DNA from: Lachnospiraceae bacterium
GTDB lineage: Bacteria > Bacillota > Clostridia > Lachnospirales > Lachnospiraceae
Reading direction: 5' to 3'
NCBI GenBank assembly: GCA_910574885.1
Contig: CAJTDD010000001.1
Coordinates: 62,001 to 126,000, forward strand
Length of the DNA: 64,000 nucleotides
Every line of letters begins with the position of its first letter. The first letter of the stretch is position 1. Below are positions 17,324 to 26,806 of the stretch, piece by piece. A program made the translations under genes and the position numbers. The notes under the pieces are model-generated. The model searched no databases. It saw only the letters and a program-made list of their open reading frames with translations, and had not been told where the DNA came from.

Positions 17324-17935
17324 ATGATATCATATCTAAGAGGGACGCTTGCGGCGTTCGAGGAGGATAAAGTAATCGTTGACGTAGGGGGCGTTGGGTA
17401 TGGAGTTTTTATGTCCGGCCAGGCGATGGGACGACTTCCTGCTGTGGGAAGTGAAGTGAAGCTCCATACATACCTGAATGTGAAGGAAGAGGCCATGCAG
17501 TTGTATGGTTTTTTGACGCGGGATGATTTGTCTGTGTTCAGGCAGTTAATCGGGGTGAATGGAATCGGCCCTAAGGGCGGGCTGGGAATTTTGTCGGCTT
17601 TGAGCCCGGACGACCTGAGGTTTGCTGTTTTGGCAAATGACGTGAAGGCAATCTGCGCTGCTCCGGGGATTGGGAAGAAGACTGCAGAGAAGCTGATTCT
17701 TGAGCTGAGGGATAAGCTGAAATTGGAAGACGCATTGGATCACATTGCCTCTGATTCGGAGGCGTCTGTGGGGATGGAATCCTACAGCCAGATTAGGAGC
17801 GAGGCTGTCCAGGCGCTTGTGGCATTGGGCTATGGCAGTACAGAGGCATTGAGGGCGGTCAAAAAGGTGGAAGTGGAAGAAGCGATGGAAGTAGAGGATG
17901 TGCTGAAATTGGCGTTGAAGTATATGGCTCTTTAA
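17324..17935 (+). CDS. ruvA: Holliday junction DNA helicase subunit RuvA
   Basis: RuvA binds four-way junctions and loads RuvB rings for branch migration. The 203-residue sequence has the N-terminal OB domain (MISYLRGTLAAFEEDKVIVDVGGVGYGV), two helix-hairpin-helix motifs (GVNGIGPKGGLGIL and APGIGKKTAEKLILELRDK), and the C-terminal RuvB-contact domain (AVQALVALGYGSTEA). It is followed by ruvB across a gap filled by repeat DNA. Confidence 0.97.
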   Translation: MISYLRGTLAAFEEDKVIVDVGGVGYGVFMSGQAMGRLPAVGSEVKLHTYLNVKEEAMQLYGFLTRDDLSVFRQLIGVNGIGPKGGLGILSALSPDDLRFAVLANDVKAICAAPGIGKKTAEKLILELRDKLKLEDALDHIASDSEASVGMESYSQIRSEAVQALVALGYGSTEALRAVKKVEVEEAMEVEDVLKLALKYMAL

Positions 17936-17937
17936 AA

Positions 17938-18036
17938 TATACCCGCAGGGCACACCGTAATGCAAGCCCTGTGGGCGGGTGGACTTCGTCCATTAAGGTA
18001 TACCCGCAGGGCACACCGTAATGCATGCCCTGCGGG
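17938..18036 (+). repeat. Dispersed hairpin repeat, one full copy and one half copy
   Basis: The unit begins TATACCCGCAGGGCACACCG, contains AATGCA and a GCCCTG-type complementary arm, and ends with GGCGGGTGGACTTCGTCCAT and TAAGGTATA. The full unit is 17938-18002. A second partial unit (17999-18036) follows head to tail. Both form hairpins: CCGCAGGGC with GCCCTGCGG, and TGGAC with GTCCA. A third copy lies inverted at 53772-53842. The repeat fills the ruvA-ruvB gap, and its edge touches the ruvB leader. Confidence 0.88.
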
Positions 18037-18065
18037 AAGTAGAAATAATGAGGGTGAATAGTGCA

Positions 18066-19073
18066 ATGGGCAGACGAATTATAACGACGGAGAATCTGGA
18101 AGAGGATGTTAAGATAGAGAATCATCTGCGTCCGCAGATGCTTGTGGATTATATCGGGCAGGAGAAGGCGAAAGAGACGCTAAAAATTTATATCGAGGCT
18201 GCAAAGGCAAGGGAAGAACCTTTGGACCATGTACTTTTCTATGGCCCTCCGGGACTTGGAAAGACGACGCTTGCAGGGATTATAGCCAACGAGATGGACG
18301 TCAATTTAAAGATTACCTCAGGACCGGCAATCGAGAAACCGGGGGAGATGGCGGCGATTCTAAATAACCTGCAGGAGGGTGACGTGCTGTTTGTGGATGA
18401 GATTCATCGCTTGAACCGACAGGTAGAAGAGGTGCTATATCCGGCGATGGAGGATTACGCCATCGACATTATGATTGGAAAGGGAGCGAGCGCAAGGTCT
18501 ATCCGCCTGGATCTTCCTAAGTTTACTCTGGTGGGTGCGACCACCAGGGCGGGGATGCTGACAGCGCCGTTGCGTGACCGTTTTGGCGTGGTAAACCGGA
18601 TGGAGTTCTATACGGTGGAAGAGCTAAAGACGATCCTGCTGCGTTCGGCAAAGGTGCTGGAAGTAGGAATCGACTCGAAAGGTGCAGATGCTTTGGCGAG
18701 GCGTTCCAGAGGGACGCCAAGGCTTGCCAACCGGCTGTTGAAGCGGGTGCGGGATTTTGCGCAGGTCAAATACGACGGCTATATCACGGAGGAAGTGGCG
18801 AATTATGCGTTGGATCTTCTGGATGTGGATAAGGAGGGGTTAGACCAGACTGACCGCAGGCTTTTGGTGGTGATGATTGAGAAGTTCCTTGGGGGACCCG
18901 TTGGACTTGATACCCTTGCTGCTGCAATCGGGGAGGATGCGGGAACCATCGAAGACGTCTATGAACCGTACCTGCTGATGAACGGATTTATCCAGCGGAC
19001 GCCGAGAGGGCGGATGGTGACAGACCATGCGTACCGTCATCTTGGAATTTCCCGGGAAATTATTGAAAAATAG
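18066..19073 (+). CDS. ruvB: Holliday junction DNA helicase subunit RuvB
   Basis: RuvB is the AAA+ motor for branch migration. Walker A is [16 protein letters not shown], Walker [10 protein letters not shown], sensor 1 GATTRAG, and the C-terminal winged helix includes [11 protein letters not shown]. The start ATG 18066 ([14 protein letters not shown]; 335 residues) is chosen because AGGGTGA (18051-18057) lies nine bases before it. The longer frame begins inside the repeat. Co-transcription with ruvA is likely. Confidence 0.96.
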   Translation: MGRRIITTENLEEDVKIENHLRPQMLVDYIGQEKAKETLKIYIEAAKAREEPLDHVLFYGPPGLGKTTLAGIIANEMDVNLKITSGPAIEKPGEMAAILNNLQEGDVLFVDEIHRLNRQVEEVLYPAMEDYAIDIMIGKGASARSIRLDLPKFTLVGATTRAGMLTAPLRDRFGVVNRMEFYTVEELKTILLRSAKVLEVGIDSKGADALARRSRGTPRLANRLLKRVRDFAQVKYDGYITEEVANYALDLLDVDKEGLDQTDRRLLVVMIEKFLGGPVGLDTLAAAIGEDAGTIEDVYEPYLLMNGFIQRTPRGRMVTDHAYRHLGISREIIEK

Positions 19074-19102
19074 TTGGTTTTTGGAGAAGTATCGTTTATA
19101 AT
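19074..19102 (+). promoter_or_regulatory. Probable promoter of zapA
   Basis: TTGGTT (19074-19079) and TATAAT (19097-19102) are 17 bases apart, directly after the ruvB stop. Confidence 0.55.
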
Positions 19103-19178
19103 AGAGTGAGAGAGTCGGAAAACTGTGGTTGGCAGCTTTTCTGCATACTAAGGCATAAGAATTGTGAGGAGGCTTCTA

Positions 19179-19592
19179 ATGGCATCATCAAAAAACTTTA
19201 CGGAAGTATTAATAGGGGGCAAGGTATTCACCCTGAGCGGTTTTGAGAGTGAAGAATATCTGCAGAAAGTATCGACCTATCTGAATCACAAGATTGAGGA
19301 GTGCAGCAACAGCGACGGATACCGGAAGCAGAGTGCCGAGACCAGAAGCATTTTGCTGGCGCTGAATATCGCGGACGATTATTTTAAGGCAAAGAAGCAG
19401 GGGGGCACGCTGGAAAGTGATATAGAGGCAAAGGATAAAGAGATGTATGATCTGAAGCACGAACTGATATCGGTTCAGATCAAGCTCGAGAATGCGGAAA
19501 AATCTATGGACAAGCTCAAGGAAGAGAATAAGGAATTTCAGATGAAGATTGTCCAGCTTGAAACGGAGATAAAGAATAATCGTAAGAAGTAG
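19179..19592 (+). CDS. zapA: Cell division protein ZapA
   Basis: ZapA promotes bundling of FtsZ filaments. The 137-residue protein has the N-terminal ZapA fold (NFTEVLIGGKVFTLSGFESEEYLQKVSTYLN) followed by a coiled coil (about 75-130, rich in Glu/Lys heptads). The ATG at 19179 follows GAGGAGG by six bases; an in-frame GTG at 19164 precedes that site and is rejected. A strong terminator ends the gene. Confidence 0.88.
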   Translation: MASSKNFTEVLIGGKVFTLSGFESEEYLQKVSTYLNHKIEECSNSDGYRKQSAETRSILLALNIADDYFKAKKQGGTLESDIEAKDKEMYDLKHELISVQIKLENAEKSMDKLKEENKEFQMKIVQLETEIKNNRKK

Positions 19593-19615
19593 GCTGTCTG
19601 TTGACAGCCTTTTTT
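19592..19615 (+). terminator. Intrinsic terminator after zapA
   Basis: GGCTGTC pairs with GACAGCC across a four-base loop, followed by a run of T residues. Confidence 0.9.
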
Positions 19616-19668
19616 AAGGAAATATGCATTGGAGGCAGCGGAGTCATTTGGAGACAGGAGGGAAAGGT

Positions 19669-21792
19669 ATGGATGGCAGGAAAGTAGAGATACTTGCGCC
19701 TGCGGGTTCGGCAGAGAGTTTGAAGGCGGCGGTCTGTGCGGGGGCAGATGCGGTCTATATCGGGGGGACGAAGTTCGGGGCGAGGGCGTATGCAAAGAAC
19801 CTGACGGAAGACGAACTGCTTGAGGCGATCGATTATGTGCATATTCACGGGAGGCGCATTTATCTCACTGTGAATACCCTGCTCAAGGATTCGGAGATTG
19901 AGGGACTGTACGAATATCTTCTGCCCTATTATCTGCGGGGGCTTGACGGGGTAATCGTCCAGGATGTGGGGGTGCTTCAGTTTTTGCGTATGCATTTGCC
20001 GGGACTTCCCGTCCATGCAAGCACCCAGATGACGGTCACGGGGGCGGACGGCGCTGCATTTTTACAGGAGCGGGGAGTCGTGCGGGTTGTGCCTGCAAGG
20101 GAGCTGTCCCTTAGGGAGATTCGGCGGATGAAGGAGCAGACCGGGATGGAGATTGAATGTTTCGTCCATGGAGCGCTGTGTTATTGCTATTCTGGGCAAT
20201 GTCTGTTAAGCAGCATGATTGGGGGCAGGAGCGGCAACCGGGGGCAGTGCGCCCAGCCTTGCAGGCTTCCTTGGCAGACGGAAGGCCGAAAGACAGGGGA
20301 TTTGATGAGCCTGAAAGATTTGTGTACCATTGACTTGCTTCCGGATTTTATAGATGCGGGGATTGATTCTTTCAAAATTGAAGGCAGGATGAAGCAGCCG
20401 GATTATGTTTACACAGTAACCGAGATTTACCGGAAGTACGTGGATGTGTATCTTGAGAAGGGGCCAGAATATTACAAGGTGGAGAAAGACGACCGGGACA
20501 GGCTCTATGCCGCCTACCAGCGAAGGGGATATACGGACGGGTATTACAGGCGGCATAATGGGAAGGATATGATTTCATTCCAGCGTATGCAAGGTGAGAA
20601 GGAAGATACAGGGGGAAAGGAATTTAAAATACAAGAAAAAATTAATGGTAATTTAATACTTTCTGTGGGAGAGCGTGCTAAACTGGTATTGGTACATGGT
20701 AATCGCCGGGTGGAATGTGAGGGTGAGACCGTACAGCCAGCCCTGCGGCAGCCGTTGGACGCCGAGAGGGCCGGAAAGCAGATGCAGAAGACTGGCAATA
20801 CGCAATTTAATTTCGAGCAGTTTCAAGTAGAGATGGAGGGGGATGTGTTCCTTCCGGTACAGGCGTTAAATGAACTGCGCAGAGAAGGAATTAACAGGCT
20901 TACGGAAGCGATTCTTAACGGATACCGGAGGGAAGAGCCGGAAGGGCATGGGAAGGAAAGCGGCGGGAGTAACGCTGGGAATCCCAAGCTTTGCCTGTCC
21001 TGTGTTGTCCAATCCTTTGACCAACTGAAAGCGGTGGTTGGAAGTGAAGAGGTTGAAAGGATTTATATAGATGATGAACTTGGATTACAGGATAAAACTA
21101 GGCAATATCTGGCGAAGTGCCGAAAGGGGCGTCAGCTTTTCTTAGTAATGCCGTATATTTTCCGCATGGCGGATATGGCGGGTTATGAGGCGTTTTATTC
21201 TGAGATGGAGTCGTTCTATGACGGTGTACTGATTCGTAACTGGGAAAGCTATGGTTGGCTTTTGCGTCATGGATATGGGAAAGAGATTTGTACGGATGGG
21301 AATCTGTATGTATTTAACAGATATGGCAAGACTTTTATGCAGAGGCAGGGAATCCGGAAGTATAGGGCTGCGGCGGAGTTAAATAGCAGAGAACTGAAAG
21401 AGCTTGATATCCGGGATGCGGCGTTGTCGGTTTATGGATACCAGCCGGTCATGGTGACTGCAAACTGTATCCAAAAAACGGTGGGCAAGTGCCGGAAGGA
21501 AGGGGGATATCTCAGCCTTTGCGACCGTTTTCAGAAACAGTTCTCGGTACGGCAATGCTGCCGTTACTGCTATAATGTGATGTACAACAGTGCGCCTCTG
21601 TTCCTTGCGGATAAGGCTAAGGAAGTCCTGGAGCTTATGCCGGGAGAGCTGCGGCTTGATTTTACCGTCGAGACGGGAGGACAGGCACGGGAGATCTTGC
21701 AGGTTTATAAAGATGCGTTCCTTCGGGGACAGAAAATAGAGCCTCCCCGGACGGAGTATACAAGAGGGCATTTTAAACGGGGAGTAAAGTAG
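19669..21792 (+). CDS. Peptidase U32 family protein (with DUF3656-type extension)
   Basis: The 707-residue protein carries the U32 core: EILAPAGSAESLKAAVCAGADAVYIGG at the start, and the cysteine signature ECFVHGALCYCYSGQCLLSS with GNRGQCAQPCR near residues 165-200. A C-terminal extension has further cysteines (QCCRYCYN). U32 proteins are now mostly linked to tRNA or rRNA hydroxylation (TrhP, RlhA) and Fe-S chemistry rather than proteolysis. The long form with the extension is common in Clostridia. ATG 19669 follows AGGAGGG. The SEDS gene follows after eight bases. Confidence 0.88.
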   Translation: MDGRKVEILAPAGSAESLKAAVCAGADAVYIGGTKFGARAYAKNLTEDELLEAIDYVHIHGRRIYLTVNTLLKDSEIEGLYEYLLPYYLRGLDGVIVQDVGVLQFLRMHLPGLPVHASTQMTVTGADGAAFLQERGVVRVVPARELSLREIRRMKEQTGMEIECFVHGALCYCYSGQCLLSSMIGGRSGNRGQCAQPCRLPWQTEGRKTGDLMSLKDLCTIDLLPDFIDAGIDSFKIEGRMKQPDYVYTVTEIYRKYVDVYLEKGPEYYKVEKDDRDRLYAAYQRRGYTDGYYRRHNGKDMISFQRMQGEKEDTGGKEFKIQEKINGNLILSVGERAKLVLVHGNRRVECEGETVQPALRQPLDAERAGKQMQKTGNTQFNFEQFQVEMEGDVFLPVQALNELRREGINRLTEAILNGYRREEPEGHGKESGGSNAGNPKLCLSCVVQSFDQLKAVVGSEEVERIYIDDELGLQDKTRQYLAKCRKGRQLFLVMPYIFRMADMAGYEAFYSEMESFYDGVLIRNWESYGWLLRHGYGKEICTDGNLYVFNRYGKTFMQRQGIRKYRAAAELNSRELKELDIRDAALSVYGYQPVMVTANCIQKTVGKCRKEGGYLSLCDRFQKQFSVRQCCRYCYNVMYNSAPLFLADKAKEVLELMPGELRLDFTVETGGQAREILQVYKDAFLRGQKIEPPRTEYTRGHFKRGVK

Positions 21793-21800
21793 GTGAAGAT

Positions 21801-23273
21801 TTGGTAAATATTATTGTTGAGTTGTCAAAATATCTGATGATTGTGCTGATCACTATGTATACATACCTTTGCTTCAGCATTTTCGGGTACAGTGATCCGG
21901 ACAGGCAGAGGAGCATGTTAAGAAGGCAGAATGTTTTGATGTTTATGATTCATATCATTGCGTTCATGGTGATGTATCTGGAGAAGGAGGACATTAAGAT
22001 CCTTGCTTTTTATGTAATACAGGTGATATTATTTATCACGACAATTACGTTATATACGAATATTTATCCCAAATCGTCCAGGCTGGTGGTCAATAATATG
22101 TGTATGCTGCTTTGTATCGGCATGCTCATACTTGCCAGGCTGAATTATGAGAAGGCTGTGAAGCAGTATGTTATCGCGGCTGGGGCGATTGGGGTCAGCA
22201 TGGCGGTTCCAGTCATTATCCGGAAGTTCAAGAAGCTGTCGGAGTGGAGGAACCTGTATGCCATTGCCGGGATTGCGTCCCTTGCGGTGGTGGTTGTGGT
22301 AGGGCGGGTGTCCTACGGGGCGAAGCTTGGGTTCACGGTTGCAGGTATCAGCATTCAGCCGTCGGAGCTGGTGAAGATTATTTTCGTATTTTTTGTGGCG
22401 TCCAGTTTCAAGATGTCGCTGGAATTCCGGGATATCGTCATTACGACGGCGCTGGCAGCGTTCCATGTGTTGATTCTGGTGGTATCGAAGGACTTGGGGG
22501 CTGCGCTGATTATTTTTGTGGTGTACCTTGCAATGCTCTACGTGGCGACCCATCAGTTCCTTTACGTCGCCGCCGGGCTTGGTGCGGGCAGCGTGGCTTC
22601 TGTGGGCGCGTATTATCTGTTCAACCATGTGCGTACCAGGGTAGAGGCCTGGCGAGATCCATTTGCAGTCTATGACAATGGGGGATATCAGGTCGCCCAG
22701 TCCCTTTTTGCCATCGGTACAGGCGGCTGGTTCGGGATGGGGCTGTTTCAGGGGATGCCGGAGAAGATTCCGGTGGCGGACGAGGATTTTATCTTTTCCG
22801 CTATCTCAGAGGAGATGGGGCTCATATTTGCCCTGTGCATCATCCTGATTTGTGTCAGCTGTTATGTAATGTTTTTAAATATTGCGATGCAGCTCCACAA
22901 TATGTTCTACAAGATGGTGGCTCTTGGGCTTGGAACCTGTTATATTTTCCAGGTGTTCCTGAATATCGGGGGAGTGACCAAGTTCATTCCTTCTACGGGC
23001 GTGACGCTGCCGCTGGTGAGCTACGGCGGAAGTTCTCTGCTCAGTACGTTAATTATGTTTGCGATTATTCAGGGATTGTATATTGTAAGGGAAGACGAGG
23101 AAGACGATATTGAGAGAAGAAAAAAGGAAAGGCTACGAGCAAAGAGAAGCCGAGAAGCGGATGAGGGCAGACCGGGAAAGAGCAGAGATGTCCCGGAAAG
23201 AGCGCAAAGAAGCCGACCGCCAAGACCGGCAAAAGACCAGGGCAAAACGCGTAAGGAACAAAGAGTTCGCTAG
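21801..23273 (+). CDS. SEDS-family peptidoglycan polymerase (FtsW/RodA/SpoVE)
   Basis: The 490-residue membrane protein has about ten helices and SEDS motifs GISIQPSELVKIIFVFF and TGVTLPLVSYGGSSLLSTLI. SEDS proteins polymerise lipid II glycan and pair with a class B PBP, which here is the next gene. The start is TTG at 21801 with AGGTGA five bases upstream. About 55 residues of a charged Arg/Lys/Glu tail follow the last helix, encoded by DNA that also encodes the start of the PBP. Whether it acts in elongation, division or sporulation cannot be told from sequence. Confidence 0.9.
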   Translation: MVNIIVELSKYLMIVLITMYTYLCFSIFGYSDPDRQRSMLRRQNVLMFMIHIIAFMVMYLEKEDIKILAFYVIQVILFITTITLYTNIYPKSSRLVVNNMCMLLCIGMLILARLNYEKAVKQYVIAAGAIGVSMAVPVIIRKFKKLSEWRNLYAIAGIASLAVVVVVGRVSYGAKLGFTVAGISIQPSELVKIIFVFFVASSFKMSLEFRDIVITTALAAFHVLILVVSKDLGAALIIFVVYLAMLYVATHQFLYVAAGLGAGSVASVGAYYLFNHVRTRVEAWRDPFAVYDNGGYQVAQSLFAIGTGGWFGMGLFQGMPEKIPVADEDFIFSAISEEMGLIFALCIILICVSCYVMFLNIAMQLHNMFYKMVALGLGTCYIFQVFLNIGGVTKFIPSTGVTLPLVSYGGSSLLSTLIMFAIIQGLYIVREDEEDDIERRKKERLRAKRSREADEGRPGKSRDVPERAQRSRPPRPAKDQGKTRKEQRVR

Positions 23274-24639
23274 GGTTACGTATATTTTTGTCGCATTATT
23301 CATTGGGATGATGGGATATATCAGCTATTTTCAGGTGACGAGGAGCAAGGAATACATCCAAAGCCCTTACAATGCAAGGAAGGATTCTCTGGCGGACCGG
23401 GTGGTGCGGGGCGATATCTTAGACCGGAACGGGAAGACGCTGGCAAGGACCGTCGTGTCTGAGGACGGTTCTGAGACACGGGAATACCCTTACGGCAATA
23501 TGTTCGCCCATACGGTAGGCTACAGCGACCACGGGAAATCGGGTCTGGAATCTGTGGAGAATTTCGAGCTGCTGACCTCCAATGCATTTTTTCTGGAGAA
23601 ATTAAAAAATGAGTTTCAGGATAAGAAGAACCGGGGGGACAGTGTAGTCACGACGCTGGACGTGGATTTGCAGCAGACAGCGTATCAGGCGATGGGAGAC
23701 GCCAAAGGAGCAGTCGTGGTGATGGAGCCGAGTACCGGGAAGATTCTGGTGATGCTGTCGAAACCGGATTTTGACCCGAATAGGCTGTCTGAGGATTGGG
23801 AATACTTGAATACGGATGTGAACAGCGCGCTTTTGAACAGGGCTACTCAGGGGCAGTATGCGCCGGGGTCTACGTTCAAGATCATCACGGCGCTGGAATA
23901 TCTGCGGGAGAATCTTGGAGCGGAGGCTTACAGCTATGACTGCGCCGGGGCGATTGAGAAGGAGGGGACGACCATCCACTGTTTCGGCGGGCATGTCCAC
24001 GGGCAGGTGTCCTTTGCGGACAGTATTGCTTATTCCTGCAACACCTCTTTCTGTAATATCGGGCTTATGCTGGATGTAGGAAAGTTCAAGAAGACGTCCA
24101 AAGATTTATTGTTCGACTCTAAGCTTCCTTCTGTACTGCCTTACAGCAAGAGCAAATTTATGCTTGATACGGGGGCGAGCAGTGCGGATAAGATGATGAC
24201 AGCAATGGGGCAGGGCAAGACGCAGGTGAGTCCGTATCATATGGCTCTGGTCACTTGTGCGGTTGCCAACGGCGGGATTCTGATGAAGCCTTATCTGGTA
24301 GATTCGATTACCAATTATACCGGTCAGGAGGTGGATAAAAACCTTCCTTCGGAATATAAGACCCTTATGACGGCTGCCGAGGCTTTGCAGTTAAAGCAGT
24401 ATATGACGGGCGTGGTAGACTATGGGACGGCAACCGTCCTCAGCGGGCAGAGTTATACGGCTGCCGGAAAGACAGGGACGGCGGAGTACAGCTCTGACAA
24501 GGAGAAGGACCATTCCTGGTTCATCGGCATGACCAATGTGGATAACCCGGAACTGGTAATCAGTGTCATCATCGAATCTTCAGATGGGGAAGGGAAAGCG
24601 GTCAACGTTGCGAAGCAGGTATTTGACGCTTACTATTAG
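23110..24639 (+). CDS. Class B penicillin-binding protein
   Basis: This is a 509-residue monofunctional transpeptidase. It has a charged cytoplasmic N-tail, one membrane helix (about residues 57-77), a short dimerisation region, and the transpeptidase domain with active-site motifs STFK (in YAPGSTFKI), SCN and KTG (AAGKTGTAEY). It cross-links the glycan made by the upstream SEDS partner. The start used is TTG 23110, which overlaps the SEDS gene by 164 bases. A later in-frame ATG (23161 or 23188) is possible but has no better ribosome site. Confidence 0.88.
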   Translation: MREEKRKGYEQREAEKRMRADRERAEMSRKERKEADRQDRQKTRAKRVRNKEFARVTYIFVALFIGMMGYISYFQVTRSKEYIQSPYNARKDSLADRVVRGDILDRNGKTLARTVVSEDGSETREYPYGNMFAHTVGYSDHGKSGLESVENFELLTSNAFFLEKLKNEFQDKKNRGDSVVTTLDVDLQQTAYQAMGDAKGAVVVMEPSTGKILVMLSKPDFDPNRLSEDWEYLNTDVNSALLNRATQGQYAPGSTFKIITALEYLRENLGAEAYSYDCAGAIEKEGTTIHCFGGHVHGQVSFADSIAYSCNTSFCNIGLMLDVGKFKKTSKDLLFDSKLPSVLPYSKSKFMLDTGASSADKMMTAMGQGKTQVSPYHMALVTCAVANGGILMKPYLVDSITNYTGQEVDKNLPSEYKTLMTAAEALQLKQYMTGVVDYGTATVLSGQSYTAAGKTGTAEYSSDKEKDHSWFIGMTNVDNPELVISVIIESSDGEGKAVNVAKQVFDAYY

Positions 24640-24688
24640 GCAGAAAATGGAAATTTTATGATATTTATGTGTACAAGAGGGGCGGAAT

Positions 24689-25009
24689 ATGAGATACTAT
24701 AAACATCTATATCTGGCTGAGGGGATAAAAAAGAAAGAGAAAATTATCCGGAAGCTGGAGGAAAAGAAGCTGCAGATGAATATCCATGTCATAACGCTTG
24801 CGCGTAATGAAAAGAATCAGTTGGAGATTTATAATTCCATGGTCTTTTTACAGCCGGATTTTCCCTACGATGATTTTTTGGTGGTCGGGCTTGCAAAAGG
24901 TTATGAAGATGCGGTAGAAATGGTGGAAGAAATCGTTTGGGAAGTGTATAATAAGACCAAAGGGGCAGACATTCGTTCCTATATTTTAGAGAGAGAACAG
25001 GAAGAGTAA
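24689..25009 (+). CDS. Conserved small protein of unknown function
   Basis: The 106-residue soluble protein has a basic, helical N-terminal third (KKKEKIIRKLEEKKLQ), a central segment with strand-like hydrophobic stretches (IHVITLARNEKNQLEIYNS), and an acidic helix (EDAVEMVEEIVWEVY). No known domain was recognised. It sits one base from the DUF2953 gene, so it is probably translationally linked to it and to gerW. Position among sporulation-linked genes is the only functional hint. Confidence 0.65.
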   Translation: MRYYKHLYLAEGIKKKEKIIRKLEEKKLQMNIHVITLARNEKNQLEIYNSMVFLQPDFPYDDFLVVGLAKGYEDAVEMVEEIVWEVYNKTKGADIRSYILEREQEE

Positions 25010-25010
25010 G

Positions 25011-26294
25011 ATGCTACATATTCTATTGCTTATCTTGAAGATCATAGGGATTATAATTGCGGTGATACTGGGGATACTTGTATTACTGGTTTGTGTCGTT
25101 CTTTTTGTGCCGGTAAGGTACGACTTAGAGGCTGCCTCGGACGGTACGTTTGCAAGAACCCGCATGGAGGCGAAGGTGACTTGGCTTTTGCATCTGGTCA
25201 GGCTGGATTTGCGTTATGAGGACAAGAAGTTTGCCTGGCAGGTCCGGGTTGCGTGGAAGAAGATACAAAGCGGCCAGGAAGGAAAAAAGACTATAGAAGC
25301 AGAGGTGGAGACGGATGAGGAAGAGTTGGAAGACGATGAGGAAGGTTTTGAAGAAGAAACCAGTGAAGAAGGTGTTGGGCCTGGGAAAGAGCAGGGGCAT
25401 TCTGGGAATGTTCCGGAAGAAACCTGTGTGGGGACTAGGGATATTCCAGAAGAAGAAGGCGCACGGGATTGCCCTGTGGAAAAGGAAGAAGGGCCTGACA
25501 AGAATGTGGAAGCAGCGTCCAAGGAGCCGGAGAGGCTGGTTGATGAGTTGGAACGGGAGATGGAAAAAATCCTGGATGCCGGAAGTCATCCGGAAGAAGC
25601 AAAAACCGCTGAGGAAAAACGGGAAGATTCTTGCGAAACTGGCGGAGAAGAAGGGGAAGCGGTTTGCAGGGAAGGCAGGAAAGAACAGCAAGTGGATTGC
25701 GAAGGCGACAGGGAAGAATGCAAGATGGATTGTGAAGACAGCGGGGAAGAACGGGAAGCGGTTTGTGAAAGCAGTGAAGAAGAACGGGCCGGAATATGGC
25801 AGAAGATTACAGGCGTCTGCCAAAGCATTTACCAGAAGATAGCCGGCCTGTACCGTAAGATTGCGGGAATTCCGGCGAAGTTTTCTGGCGCTGTGGAAGG
25901 GATTGGCAATAAGATTCAGGGATTACTTGAGAAGAAGGATAAGATTCTTGGATTTCTTTCGGATGAGATTCATCAGACGGCTTTCCGGAAGGCAATGGAT
26001 GAATTGTTATTCCTGCTTCGCAGGCTAAAGCCAAGGACAATAAGGGCGGATATCTTATATGGGTTTGAGGACCCGTCCCTTACCGGGAAGGTTCTTGCAG
26101 GCGCGAGTATGTGTTATCCATTTCTGGGCGGCAGTGTGGATATCCGGCCGGATTTTGAAAAGAAGATATTTGACGGGCAGTTAAAGATTGCGGGACGGCT
26201 TAGGGCGAGCTATTTCCTGAAGCTTTTGTGGAAACTCGTTTGGAGTAAGGAAGTGCGTATGACATACCGCCATGTGAGAAGTTTTGAATTATAG
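25011..26294 (+). CDS. DUF2953 (YtfI-like) protein with long acidic insert
   Basis: The 427-residue protein has an N-terminal membrane helix and the DUF2953 pattern at both ends: FVPVRYDLEA near the start, and a C-terminal part with GFEDPSLTGKVLAG, YPFLGGSVDIRPDFEKKIFDG and MTYRHVRSF. It is the probable counterpart of B. subtilis YtfI, which neighbours gerW (ytfJ) as here. Residues about 95-265 are an acidic, Cys-containing low-complexity insert. The DNA of this insert is also open in another frame, coding a Lys/Arg-rich sequence with codon choice closer to the neighbours; a past frameshift pair is possible. Confidence 0.78.
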   Translation: MLHILLLILKIIGIIIAVILGILVLLVCVVLFVPVRYDLEAASDGTFARTRMEAKVTWLLHLVRLDLRYEDKKFAWQVRVAWKKIQSGQEGKKTIEAEVETDEEELEDDEEGFEEETSEEGVGPGKEQGHSGNVPEETCVGTRDIPEEEGARDCPVEKEEGPDKNVEAASKEPERLVDELEREMEKILDAGSHPEEAKTAEEKREDSCETGGEEGEAVCREGRKEQQVDCEGDREECKMDCEDSGEEREAVCESSEEERAGIWQKITGVCQSIYQKIAGLYRKIAGIPAKFSGAVEGIGNKIQGLLEKKDKILGFLSDEIHQTAFRKAMDELLFLLRRLKPRTIRADILYGFEDPSLTGKVLAGASMCYPFLGGSVDIRPDFEKKIFDGQLKIAGRLRASYFLKLLWKLVWSKEVRMTYRHVRSFEL

Positions 26295-26341
26295 AGGGCT
26301 TGAGCAGTCAGTTGAATGAGAAATGTAGGAGGAGTCAGAGT

Positions 26342-26737
26342 ATGGCAGAGAATCAATTTAAAGGAACGGTAGAGGCTTTGTTTAACGGAATGGACGGGGT
26401 AATCTCGTCTAAAACGGTGGTAGGGGAAGCAATCCATATTGGGGATACGATCATTCTCCCTTTGGTGGATGTTTCTTTTGCCGTGGGCGCAGGGGCATTC
26501 AACGGAGATAGTAAGGAAAAAGGCGCAGGCGGACTTGGCGGTAAGATCACTCCGAGCGCCGTGCTTGTAATTCAGAATGGACATACAAAACTTGTGAATG
26601 TCAAGAATCAGGATACCATGACGAAGATTCTGGATATGGTGCCGGATATGATTGACCGTTTCGGCTCTAAGAAGGAAGACAAGATGACGGAAGAGGACGT
26701 GGTGGATATTCTGGATTCGGCGGATGATGACAAATAG
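26342..26737 (+). CDS. ytfJ: GerW family sporulation protein
   Basis: The 131-residue protein matches GerW/YtfJ: EALFNGMDGVISSKTVVGEAIHIGDTIILPLVDVSFAVGAGA, then GGLGGKITPSAVLVIQNG. In B. subtilis GerW is made in the forespore and is needed for proper germination. ATG 26342 follows AGGAGGAG by seven bases. It trails the DUF2953 gene, an arrangement conserved among spore formers, and supports a spore-forming host. Confidence 0.93.
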   Translation: MAENQFKGTVEALFNGMDGVISSKTVVGEAIHIGDTIILPLVDVSFAVGAGAFNGDSKEKGAGGLGGKITPSAVLVIQNGHTKLVNVKNQDTMTKILDMVPDMIDRFGSKKEDKMTEEDVVDILDSADDDK

Positions 26738-26806
26738 ATCCATTGGAAGGTATTTTTTTAAGCACACACACATATGATATAAAAAATGCGGGCAAGGGTG
26801 GCTGTG

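Noticed and set aside
23110-23160. Frameshift between the SEDS gene and the PBP gene
   Set aside because: Both proteins have complete, well-formed domains in their own frames; the overlap involves only charged tails.
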